Shown here piece after piece: positions 9,273 to 17,816 of a stretch of DNA of 64,000 bases. Both the position numbers and the translations under genes were made by a program. A model generated the notes under the pieces. It saw nothing but the letters and a program-made list of their open reading frames with translations, had not been told where the DNA came from and searched no databases. This DNA comes from Sthenelais limicola (taxonomy: Eukaryota > Annelida > Polychaeta > Phyllodocida > Sigalionidae): contig OW804096.1 of assembly GCA_942159475.1 (NCBI GenBank), positions 15,958,906 to 16,022,905 on the forward strand, in the 5' to 3' direction. Position 1 is the first letter of the stretch. Every line of letters starts with the position of its first letter.

Positions 9273-11842
9273 ACAAAATCTACTCGATCTGCCGTGCGCA
9301 GATCAGCCCGAGGTAGGAGTCGTCCATCGTTGCCCTTATTTCGGGGAACTTCTTTCAACTCCCTAGAGGGCGTCAGGATTAAGAATATGGCGAAAGTGTC
9401 GCCATCTGCTAACGCCTCCTTCAGGTCCTCCTCGTCTAAGTTCCTGACGGGCAGGCTTGTTGGGAGCTGCACCTCCCTCTGTATCTTCCTAGCGGTGAAA
9501 ACCATGTTGTGTGCCCACCGAACTTTGAGAAGGGACTTCCGACAACCTGGCTCCAACTCTGCTGCCAGTATTTTTGGGCTTACGAAGCTGTGTAGAATAT
9601 CCACACTATGCCCTATTTGTACTAGATCAAAGTCAAACATGTCCTCCTTCCTCAGGAGTCGCAGAATAAGGGTATTGGCCATCTCTGCCTGCCTCTTATC
9701 TGGAGTCGGCAAACAGGGGGTACCTCTGCACCATGTTCGTTTTATGATTAAAGAATACAGGCACTTCAACACATACAGGCCCACTGCTACATAAATGCAT
9801 ATCTCAATCCAAGATGGGCCGGATGATGAAATATTGACAGTTTCGTAAATTACATTCTGTGGAGCCATGCCTGGCGTCGGTCCAGCCGTAACGCTCAATT
9901 CCTTGTTTAATTCTATGTGTTGAGCATTTAAAGATGAGATATTTATCGATTGCACCCTGGTGGCCCACGTGGCCGGCATGATTAGACGGTTAATTCTGTA
10001 AAACAAATACACACTCATTGCTAGTGAAACCAAGGAAATTATCAGGGATAAATAAGGCATTGAGGGATGAGCTGCAACGTCCGTTAATTTGGCGTGAATA
10101 CTATCCCACATTGACGCCAATTTGCTGTCTGACTTTAGTAAATGTTTAACCAGGGTTTTTGTCCTGATCCCCCTCTGAATTATCTCTTGAGGAACATTTA
10201 CTAACGCCTTTTCTATATCCTGGGCGCTAGGCAAGTTTAAATTAATTAGTCCTGGGCTCAAAGTCGCACCAGAGTATGCACTTATATCAATTTTGAAAGC
10301 CATCGCAAAAGGCAAATTAAACCCAGTTCTGATTTTTACCTGAGCTATCCTAATTTCACAAAACGGACTGTCTGCCAAAATTGACGCGTCCGGAAGGCTT
10401 AGTACGCACCCACATGGAATATTGATAAAGGTAAATACCGACAGAGAGACATTTTTCTCGCCCCCCTGACGGCAAACTAGAACTCCCCACAATCCCATAT
10501 TAATTAAAATATGCTGATCGTTTCCAGCGCTTAAATGACGCTGTGGAGTTAGAGCATTTACGTAAGAGTGAAACACGCATGAATCATGCACCAACGTTGC
10601 CTCATCCAAAAATACGTTCCAAATGCATGCTGAATGATTCGCCGTGAAATACACCAAATTCCGGCCACAAACCACACTATCAGCAATTTCCTGACAGTGC
10701 GCCATATCCTCATGCGTCAGAAGCACATATGTGTCTCCCGACGCTGAAACAGCCAGATTGTGACCAAAATCCTGTAATTGTGTGTAACCAGTAGCATCAC
10801 CTTCATGCACATGCATAGGGATAGGGAAAACTACGGGCTCATAAACTGAAAAGGTGTTATTCGAATAAGTAAAACTGATACTTAGTCGCAAAACCAAGTC
10901 TTTTTCACCACGCCTAACTTCCTTTACTTTAGCCCAGTCCTTCCACGTGCCTAAGGGAGTTGCGCTTGGCGCTTGTAAGCGCACTTGCGCGGTCAAATTT
11001 CTGACCGAGCTCAGAATATCCGACCAGGCCGCGGTTGAAACCGGTATTTTTCCCTCCTGAATCTGCGTCAAATCTTTTAAAATTTCCATAGCCGACTGTC
11101 TGTAATTTAACTGATCAGTGATATACACAAATCTTTCGAGCAACGCCACTTGGTCTCTAAAAATCTCTTCAGTGTAATTTTGAAATCCCTGTGTGGTGTT
11201 TACCGTTGCTCGAGCAAATTCCAAAACCTCCATGGAGAAATTGTGAAATACAGTTCGGACCTGCTTCACATTTCTCTTGGAGAAAGCCAAAAACTCATTA
11301 CTATTTGTTGTTAGAAGAGCCAAAATTCTATCTCGATTTCTGTTGTTGACGGCCTCGGCTTTAATCCCATTAATTATTGTAAATTGGTTATTGTTGAGGG
11401 CGTCAATTTGCGGCTGAGTCGCAGTTCCAATTGCAATATTCAGGAAGTTTCCAGCAGGCTGGAAACCCCTGTTTCTTTTTGTTCTAGACTTTTCTACGGG
11501 GAAACTTTCTATTACGTTTAGTATTTGGTCATGCAGCATGTTATTGGCCTCGAACAATGCCGTCTCGACGCTGGACAGCTGTTGCGTGTCCAGACGTAAT
11601 TCATACGAGACGTTCTGTGGCACGTCCGGGTGGGCCGGTGGAGGGAACTCATAAGGCACACGCAGATCTATTGCGTGCTCCTCCACCGAAATCACCAGTT
11701 TCTGATTCATCTCTCTAAAAATTGCACCGTAATTCTGCCGGAGAACATAGTGGTCTGCCCTTGCCTGAACAATCAGGAGGCACAGACTTATCCTGCAAAA
11801 TACCAGAAATAAAACAGAACCCTTAGCATATGATCGTAACAA
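9266..11842 (-). CDS. env: Env, F-type fusion glycoprotein, spliced (ORF 858 codons)
   Basis: Envelope protein of the Gypsy element, related to errantivirus Env and baculovirus F (Baculo_F family). Codon numbers are from the open frame. A hydrophobic signal-like segment (about 10-28) ends at QARAD. A furin site RTKR at 120-123 is followed by a fusion-peptide-like GNFLNIAIGTAT (131-142). There are many N-glycosylation sequons and a Cys-rich central region. Transmembrane segment 1 is about 596-616. A second hydrophobic segment is at about 679-701, followed by a 155-residue tail that I do not recognise. The frame opens after a TGA and has no ATG before the signal segment (it begins at TTG). A strong 3' splice site ends at 11793, so the real exon probably starts at 11792. 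The stop codon overlaps a GTAAGT donor. Confidence 0.88.
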   Translation of the reverse strand: MLRSYAKGSVLFLVFCRISLCLLIVQARADHYVLRQNYGAIFREMNQKLVISVEEHAIDLRVPYEFPPPAHPDVPQNVSYELRLDTQQLSSVETALFEANNMLHDQILNVIESFPVEKSRTKRNRGFQPAGNFLNIAIGTATQPQIDALNNNQFTIINGIKAEAVNNRNRDRILALLTTNSNEFLAFSKRNVKQVRTVFHNFSMEVLEFARATVNTTQGFQNYTEEIFRDQVALLERFVYITDQLNYRQSAMEILKDLTQIQEGKIPVSTAAWSDILSSVRNLTAQVRLQAPSATPLGTWKDWAKVKEVRRGEKDLVLRLSISFTYSNNTFSVYEPVVFPIPMHVHEGDATGYTQLQDFGHNLAVSASGDTYVLLTHEDMAHCQEIADSVVCGRNLVYFTANHSACIWNVFLDEATLVHDSCVFHSYVNALTPQRHLSAGNDQHILINMGLWGVLVCRQGGEKNVSLSVFTFINIPCGCVLSLPDASILADSPFCEIRIAQVKIRTGFNLPFAMAFKIDISAYSGATLSPGLINLNLPSAQDIEKALVNVPQEIIQRGIRTKTLVKHLLKSDSKLASMWDSIHAKLTDVAAHPSMPYLSLIISLVSLAMSVYLFYRINRLIMPATWATRVQSINISSLNAQHIELNKELSVTAGPTPGMAPQNVIYETVNISSSGPSWIEICIYVAVGLYVLKCLYSLIIKRTWCRGTPCLPTPDKRQAEMANTLILRLLRKEDMFDFDLVQIGHSVDILHSFVSPKILAAELEPGCRKSLLKVRWAHNMVFTARKIQREVQLPTSLPVRNLDEEDLKEALADGDTFAIFLILTPSRELKEVPRNKGNDGRLLPRADLRTADRVDFVK
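11792..11815 (-). promoter_or_regulatory. env 3' splice site
   Basis: The minus strand reads TTTTATTTCTGGTATTTTGCAG, with CAG ending at 11793. It is a textbook acceptor placed just inside the env frame, upstream of the hydrophobic signal core. Because the frame has no ATG here, an upstream exon must supply the start. Confidence 0.65.
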
Positions 11843-13241
11843 GAAAATTCATCAGCAATTTCACATAAGGACTCTTTGGTCATTGTAAAAATTCCTCACC
11901 ACGCCATGCTCCCGGGGAGCATAACGCCACTTTTCCTAATCCATGACTTAGAATCCGCGTAGTAAGTTTTTGCATCTATTTTTACTTGTTGAGCTTCAAG
12001 ACCCTCATCAGGGTAAAACATGAAACGTGCAAAGGTAGATCTGAATCCCAAAATCACTTACCACAGTGTTTGAGTCATAATTTGCTTTATTGGGACAACT
12101 TATCGGACCTCTCAATACTTGACTCCCTCTCCGTGACGGTTGGATCAGCAAGGGCTCGATCTCGGCGCGAATTAGAAACCTCATGCCAGTCTAGGGCGGT
12201 TACATCCCAAGCCGGTAGACGGGGCCAGCGTCAGCTGCTCAGGTTCCCCTGGCGTGTTTGCCGCGCATCAAAAATCTCCCGCCCGGTCTTGCGACCCTAA
12301 TACGGACCCGAGAAAGCAATGAGGAGCTGTTACACCCCCCCCACTTATTCAACGTCAAACCCGTACTAGCCAACTGGGAAATACCTCTATCTGACCTTAG
12401 CAGGGTGCCCAGAGATCTATTCCTTATAAGGGTACCAAACCGTCGGGACCAACTGCAACAAGTAACGGCAGACTCTCGTCCACGATTACACGCCATATTT
12501 GTGAATGTAGGTTTTTTGTAACGCCATCCTCACAGCGTGGCCTATCTCATTGCAGGTTGAGACCAAATTCCTGTAATGCAGAATTTATGGATAATTCATT
12601 AACCTTCACTTAACTTCAGTGAAGAACTTTCCTTTACAACCAACATCCCCATATTGCTGAAAATATGCTGATGAATTCTCCCAATAGTTCCCAAGACACC
12701 AAGTTATCCGTTTCCAGCCAGATTCCTACCCCAAATAGACACCGTCAGGTGCTGCCCCCCATGAGCAAACCTTGTTCATAGAACTAGCAACTTTCCTTAG
12801 GCATCCATTCGGTGTGACACCCACGCCCAAACATGGCGTCGAATGGCTTCCCTTCTCGAGTTTGGAATCTGTGTTGAGCTGGTTAAACCCCTAAGTATTT
12901 TACATTCTCGTCTGTTCCATGACTACGGGAACACCACGCCAAATTTAAGCATCAGTATAGATGTTGCTAAGCGCACTGGTTGTTTTATTGCTCGCTTAGT
13001 CTGATACTGTGGCGTGCGCCCGTAGCTCACTACATTCCCGACTCACCTGATTTATTGCTTTCTAAAAATTGCACCTCGCTTCTGCTCCGATGTTATTTTC
13101 AAGTCTTAGTCACGAGTTATAAGTCGGCGCTCTGTCTATCCCACTGGAGTTCTCCTGAATCCAGTTGCATACCCATTTTTGTGCGTCAGAATACAGTCTT
13201 GTTACAACATAAATCTGTCTTAAGAACTAGCTCATGGGTTA
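11843..13241 (-). other. Pol-env intergenic region of the Gypsy element
   Basis: About 1.4 kb between the pol stop and the env frame. It holds no ORF I would defend. It is part of the intron expected for env mRNA. Contents beyond that: copies of the CTGACGC/GCGTCAG heptamer (12228, 13183). Confidence 0.7.
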
Positions 13242-16200
13242 TTATCGTTTCCTTTTTGCCTTACTGATAGTTAGCTTGGGCTTGCGACCTGGATTACGCT
13301 TGGTCGGTACCGGCTCTATCTGAGTTTGCTCTTCAGGAAACTTTTCCATGAGTCTTTCCATGAACCTATTATTTTCGACTGCAGATACTTTCTTTACCTG
13401 TGTGATATTCACGCTCTTACCCATCATCTTTCCAGTACTGAGCTGTTTTAGACGGACCGTGAATTTAGATGGAATATCTACCACTAGCCATGGACCAGTG
13501 TAGGCGTTCTGCAGCTTCATACTCGTATGTTTTTGGAGTAATCTGTTTATTTTAACGTATACAATGTCACCCAATTTAATATCGTGATCTTTAGCTCCCT
13601 TATCATGTCTTGACTTCATCTTCTCTTGAGCCTTCTCCAAATTAACAGCTGCTTGTAAAGCTGCCTTAGACTGAGTATTTACAATATCCAGCAAATGGGC
13701 TGTAATAGGACGAATTTCTTCGTCCACATTTAATATTGCCGCCTCCGGCGGCGTCACCGCATTTTTACCAAATACTAGTAAATATGGAGAATGACCCAAG
13801 CTGTTAGAATCAGAGATATTTAGGGCAAAAACTACCGCCGCCAAGTATAAATCCCAGTCTCGCTGGTACTTTTGTACATACATTTTTATTGACTGAACTA
13901 AACTTTGGTTTTGGCGTTCTACCTGTCCCTGTGTAGTAGGTTTCCAGCTACTACTGAATACCTGCTGTATTCCAAAAGCCTTACAAAAAGATGTGAAAAT
14001 TACACTACGGAAATTTGAACCATTATCACTGAAAAGCTTATTTGGGATTCCCACGACGCACAAAATGTTATTGAAAAACTCTTGTTTCAAAGTTGTGGCG
14101 TCAATGGCATGGGTTGCCCAAGCAAAACAGTACCGACTATATATATCCACTACTACGTGAATATATTTTCGGCCAGCGTTTGACTGAGTTATTGGTCCAA
14201 TAGTGTCAATCATTAAACAAGACATGGGTGCCGGTGCTGGGTCTCTCAGTGCCATAGGCAATTTATATGGATGTTTTGATTTCTTATTCCTTAGACACTG
14301 ATCACAAGTCCCCACATAATCAACGATATCTTTTGTCATTAACGGCCAGTAAAATCGTGCACTTACTACGCTCAATAAGCGCACTGACCCCAAATGACCT
14401 GCCATAGGTCTATCATGTAACAATTCTAGTACAGGCCGAATACAGGTGCCTGGCAACACTACCTGATAGAGTCTTGCTGCATCCCTAATTTTCGTACCTG
14501 TAGGCAGTCTGCATAGCATACCCGAATTCACAAAAAACTGATCATGTGTGAGTAAAATCTGTCTAGCCTTCGCCGCATCCTTAGGCAGCGTTTTGGAGCC
14601 AATGTAGTCTAATATACCAGAACAGAACTCGTCTTCCCACTGGGCTTGTATAAATTCGTCCTGAGACAGAGGCATCCCCAGTTTTTCTTGTAAGTCACCG
14701 AAAAATGCTCTGTCAACTTTAGGTACTTCATTAGCTAACGCCTTTCTTTTAGCCACAGCCCTACTTGGTTGGGCGTGCGACTTGGCTATCCCTGATTTAT
14801 TCACTGTTTTTGTTTTAAATTTCGGGGTTCTTATTTTAGCTGCTATTTTCCTGTCTTCCCTCAATTTCTCAGATATTGCAGTTTTCTGCTTAGTAGACTC
14901 CCTTGTCTGTGCCACGTTTATAGTGTAAAACGATTCTTTCTTACCAGCAGGGCGTCCAAATCTCTGAAAAACCGGTTCCAACACAGCTACCTTCTCATTA
15001 CATGAATCCCCACCTACAGAAACACTAGCCAAATGATGAACAAGCTCCTCCTTCCCTGAATTGATGTGAATAAAAGGTATCGTTGTGTCAGTAAGTGTCT
15101 CTACTAACACTGATCTTACTAATCCATCCTTAACTCTGGGGTAGGGGGTTCCACCTTTCCATCCTTTGAGAATCGGCCTGTTGTGGATTTTTAAGATGGG
15201 ATAATTCTCACAACAATCGTCCTCATTGAATGGTTTGACTACATCAATAGGATTGAAGGTCACGCCCTTTTTCTTTGGGGCGTCCAATCTCTCCTTTTGC
15301 TCCTTTATTGAAAGAGGGTAATCTCGTCTACTTAATGAATCTGGGACCAGATTTAATTTACCTGCTACAAATTTAATCTCATAGTCGTACTCCATTATCT
15401 CTTCCAAAGAGCGGTACATTCTTCCAGATAGGTCGCGTTTAGAATTTAGAGCCAACAGGGCCGCATGATCGGTGTAGATAGTACATCTATTCCCTAAGAG
15501 ATAGTGCCTAAATTTCCTTAATGCGAATTTAATTCCAAGTAATTCCCTGTCAGTAGTTGAATATCTCGATTCACATGGCGTTAACGCCCTACCTGCAAAG
15601 GCTACTGGTCTAAAATTTCCCTCATTATCCCTTTGACTGATGCACGCCCCAAGCGCAGTGGACGAGGCGTCACTTGCGAGCTCGAATGGCTTCTTATAGT
15701 CTGGATAATGTAGTAAAACCTCTGTACAGATAGTTTTCTTAATTTTATCAAACGCTTTCTGACAATTCTCGTCCCATTTAAAATCCACACTCTTCTTCGT
15801 CAGATGATAGAGTGGTCCCATAATGTTTGAGAAATCAGGAATAAACGACCTATAGTAATTAGCCAGCCCGTTAAACGCCCTTACTTGCTTAGGCGTCTTT
15901 GGCACTGGATAAGTTTCTATGGCTTCTACCTTATCTTGGTTAGGTTGTAAACCTCTGGAAGTAATTTTGAATCCTAAGAACGGAACTGAGTCCAAGCCAA
16001 AAAAACATTTCTCCCTTTTGAATTTAATATTGACTCGCCGGAATGCGTCAAATACCTGCGTCAGGTGTTCCATGTGTAACTTCCACGTTTTGCTGGCTAT
16101 CAAAATATCATCTACATATGGCAATGCAGATGGTACTGACGCCAAAACGTTATCAATAACAGCATGGAAAGCCTTGGGCGATGTTTTCAATCCCATCGGC

Positions 16201-17816
16201 ATGCACTTATAAACATAAATTCCGTCACACGTGCTTATGGCTGTGTGTTTTCTGTCTCTTTCTCTAATTTTAATTTGGTGAAAACCACTTTGAGCATCCA
16301 TCTTGGAAAAGTATTTGCCTTCTAATTCACCGACAGCCTCAATAGTTTCTTCAGCACTAGGAAAAGTTCTGGCCTGGTCCTTTATCATAGAATTCAGCAA
16401 CCTAAAATCCGCGACAATTCGCCAGGCTTTGGCGGCGTCAGGACCGGTTGCCTTTTGCACCAAAAATGCTGGTGAGGCAAATTCCACAATCTCGTCCGTT
16501 TTCTCTAAAACTCCCTGGTCCACATGTTCCTTCAACAATTTTCTCATAACCTCTTTCATTTTAGGATTTAATCTGTAAGGGTGCATTGCCTTAGGCTCAT
16601 AGTTCTTTTTCAAATCGATTCTATGTTCATAACCATTGGCACTGCCTATTTTCATATCCTTCCCAACAAAAACATCCTCCCTTTCTTCTAGAAATTGGAT
16701 AATGTCGTCCCTCTGTTGAGAGTCTAGATTTATGCCCAATTTATATTGTCTGTTTTCAAAATATTCCCCTTCAGTCGATTTTCCAGTTACTATGTCCAGT
16801 CTGTCTGATTTTAAATCTGAAACATAGTCAGTAGGTGTGTCACTGTCTGAAAAACTCCTAAGTCGATCTGTGTTATTTTCCACTATATTGTCATTTTCCA
16901 ATTTCGTCAATTCCTTAGACCCCTTCCCATTGGAGTCATTCGTGTCCTTGTCATAGTCCATCGGAGCAAAGTCATTTTCATCTGCTACAGTATACAAACC
17001 GAGTATTGAACCCTTCTTTACACTGTACCAAGCCGTACTTGAGTTATATACACAAATTCTGATCTTATTGCTTTGGGCGTCCGGCTTTACTAACGCCCTT
17101 TTTACCAAATACGGGACTGGTACCTGTCTCTTGGCATTATCTGTGACTCCCACTGTATCAGAGATATCTTCAGGAGCCACTACTGAATTTGTGAAATAGA
17201 ATTCCGAGCTAGGTGGGATTTTAAAATTTCTGTCTGATCTTATGGCATATACCCCATTCCGATCTAAATTGAAGTTTATCTGAGCTCGAAACCTTCTCAT
17301 GAAATCAACCCCCATTATCAGAGGGCAAGTTAAATTTGGTACCACATCAAACCAATGTCTAAAAGTACGCCCATACATAGTTAATCTCAGACGCACCTTC
17401 AATTCTATTTGGCGGGAAGAATTATCAGCCATGAAGATTCTTTTCCTGAATTTCCGGATAGGGATGTCCCCAATTTGTGCAATTATACCTTTAAACAAAG
17501 TCTCACTAACACATGTGCAAGTCGCCCCAGTATCAACCAAAAAGGGAATATTGGTAAACTTACCCACGGTAGCACGCACAAATCCGTCCTTCACTGGTAG
17601 TCTGATTCTGTCTACACGCTCGTTTTCCTCCTGAAAAAGAGTGACTAGATCATAAGAGTCACCCTCCACATTGTAAAAACCTTCAGCGGGGTCCACAGAA
17701 TGCTCACTAGGGATTACACGCCCTTTACCATCCACTCTGGACAATCTCCCAACTCTATTCTTTCCCACCATGCGTCTTCGGCGCAATGACATTTTATTCT
17801 TCATCATTGTTAACAT
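13242..17816 (-). CDS. pol: Pol polyprotein: protease, reverse transcriptase, RNase H, integrase (1524 aa)
   Basis: Retropepsin: DTGA at residues 95-98. Reverse transcriptase: about 400-620, with D507 (SKMDAQSGF) and YVDD at 567-570. RNase H: about 710-830, with D716, E758 and D783. A Lys-rich spacer of about 250 residues follows, longer than usual. Integrase: zinc-binding H1134, H1141, C1171, C1174; catalytic D1204, D1264, E1300; then a GPY-like module (TGPWLV, near 1440) and a basic tail. All catalytic residues are present and there is no internal stop, so the enzyme looks functional. The frame is +1 relative to gag and has its own ATG inside the last codons of gag, so synthesis could use +1/-2 frameshifting or termination-reinitiation. 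I see no classical -1 slippery arrangement. Confidence 0.97.
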   Translation of the reverse strand: MLTMMKNKMSLRRRRMVGKNRVGRLSRVDGKGRVIPSEHSVDPAEGFYNVEGDSYDLVTLFQEENERVDRIRLPVKDGFVRATVGKFTNIPFLVDTGATCTCVSETLFKGIIAQIGDIPIRKFRKRIFMADNSSRQIELKVRLRLTMYGRTFRHWFDVVPNLTCPLIMGVDFMRRFRAQINFNLDRNGVYAIRSDRNFKIPPSSEFYFTNSVVAPEDISDTVGVTDNAKRQVPVPYLVKRALVKPDAQSNKIRICVYNSSTAWYSVKKGSILGLYTVADENDFAPMDYDKDTNDSNGKGSKELTKLENDNIVENNTDRLRSFSDSDTPTDYVSDLKSDRLDIVTGKSTEGEYFENRQYKLGINLDSQQRDDIIQFLEEREDVFVGKDMKIGSANGYEHRIDLKKNYEPKAMHPYRLNPKMKEVMRKLLKEHVDQGVLEKTDEIVEFASPAFLVQKATGPDAAKAWRIVADFRLLNSMIKDQARTFPSAEETIEAVGELEGKYFSKMDAQSGFHQIKIRERDRKHTAISTCDGIYVYKCMPMGLKTSPKAFHAVIDNVLASVPSALPYVDDILIASKTWKLHMEHLTQVFDAFRRVNIKFKREKCFFGLDSVPFLGFKITSRGLQPNQDKVEAIETYPVPKTPKQVRAFNGLANYYRSFIPDFSNIMGPLYHLTKKSVDFKWDENCQKAFDKIKKTICTEVLLHYPDYKKPFELASDASSTALGACISQRDNEGNFRPVAFAGRALTPCESRYSTTDRELLGIKFALRKFRHYLLGNRCTIYTDHAALLALNSKRDLSGRMYRSLEEIMEYDYEIKFVAGKLNLVPDSLSRRDYPLSIKEQKERLDAPKKKGVTFNPIDVVKPFNEDDCCENYPILKIHNRPILKGWKGGTPYPRVKDGLVRSVLVETLTDTTIPFIHINSGKEELVHHLASVSVGGDSCNEKVAVLEPVFQRFGRPAGKKESFYTINVAQTRESTKQKTAISEKLREDRKIAAKIRTPKFKTKTVNKSGIAKSHAQPSRAVAKRKALANEVPKVDRAFFGDLQEKLGMPLSQDEFIQAQWEDEFCSGILDYIGSKTLPKDAAKARQILLTHDQFFVNSGMLCRLPTGTKIRDAARLYQVVLPGTCIRPVLELLHDRPMAGHLGSVRLLSVVSARFYWPLMTKDIVDYVGTCDQCLRNKKSKHPYKLPMALRDPAPAPMSCLMIDTIGPITQSNAGRKYIHVVVDIYSRYCFAWATHAIDATTLKQEFFNNILCVVGIPNKLFSDNGSNFRSVIFTSFCKAFGIQQVFSSSWKPTTQGQVERQNQSLVQSIKMYVQKYQRDWDLYLAAVVFALNISDSNSLGHSPYLLVFGKNAVTPPEAAILNVDEEIRPITAHLLDIVNTQSKAALQAAVNLEKAQEKMKSRHDKGAKDHDIKLGDIVYVKINRLLQKHTSMKLQNAYTGPWLVVDIPSKFTVRLKQLSTGKMMGKSVNITQVKKVSAVENNRFMERLMEKFPEEQTQIEPVPTKRNPGRKPKLTISKAKRKR

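Noticed and set aside
9294..9794. 166-codon ORF antisense to the env tail
   Set aside because: Arg/Ser-rich shadow of env; kept only as a remark with the antisense promoter because no splice or start evidence links them.
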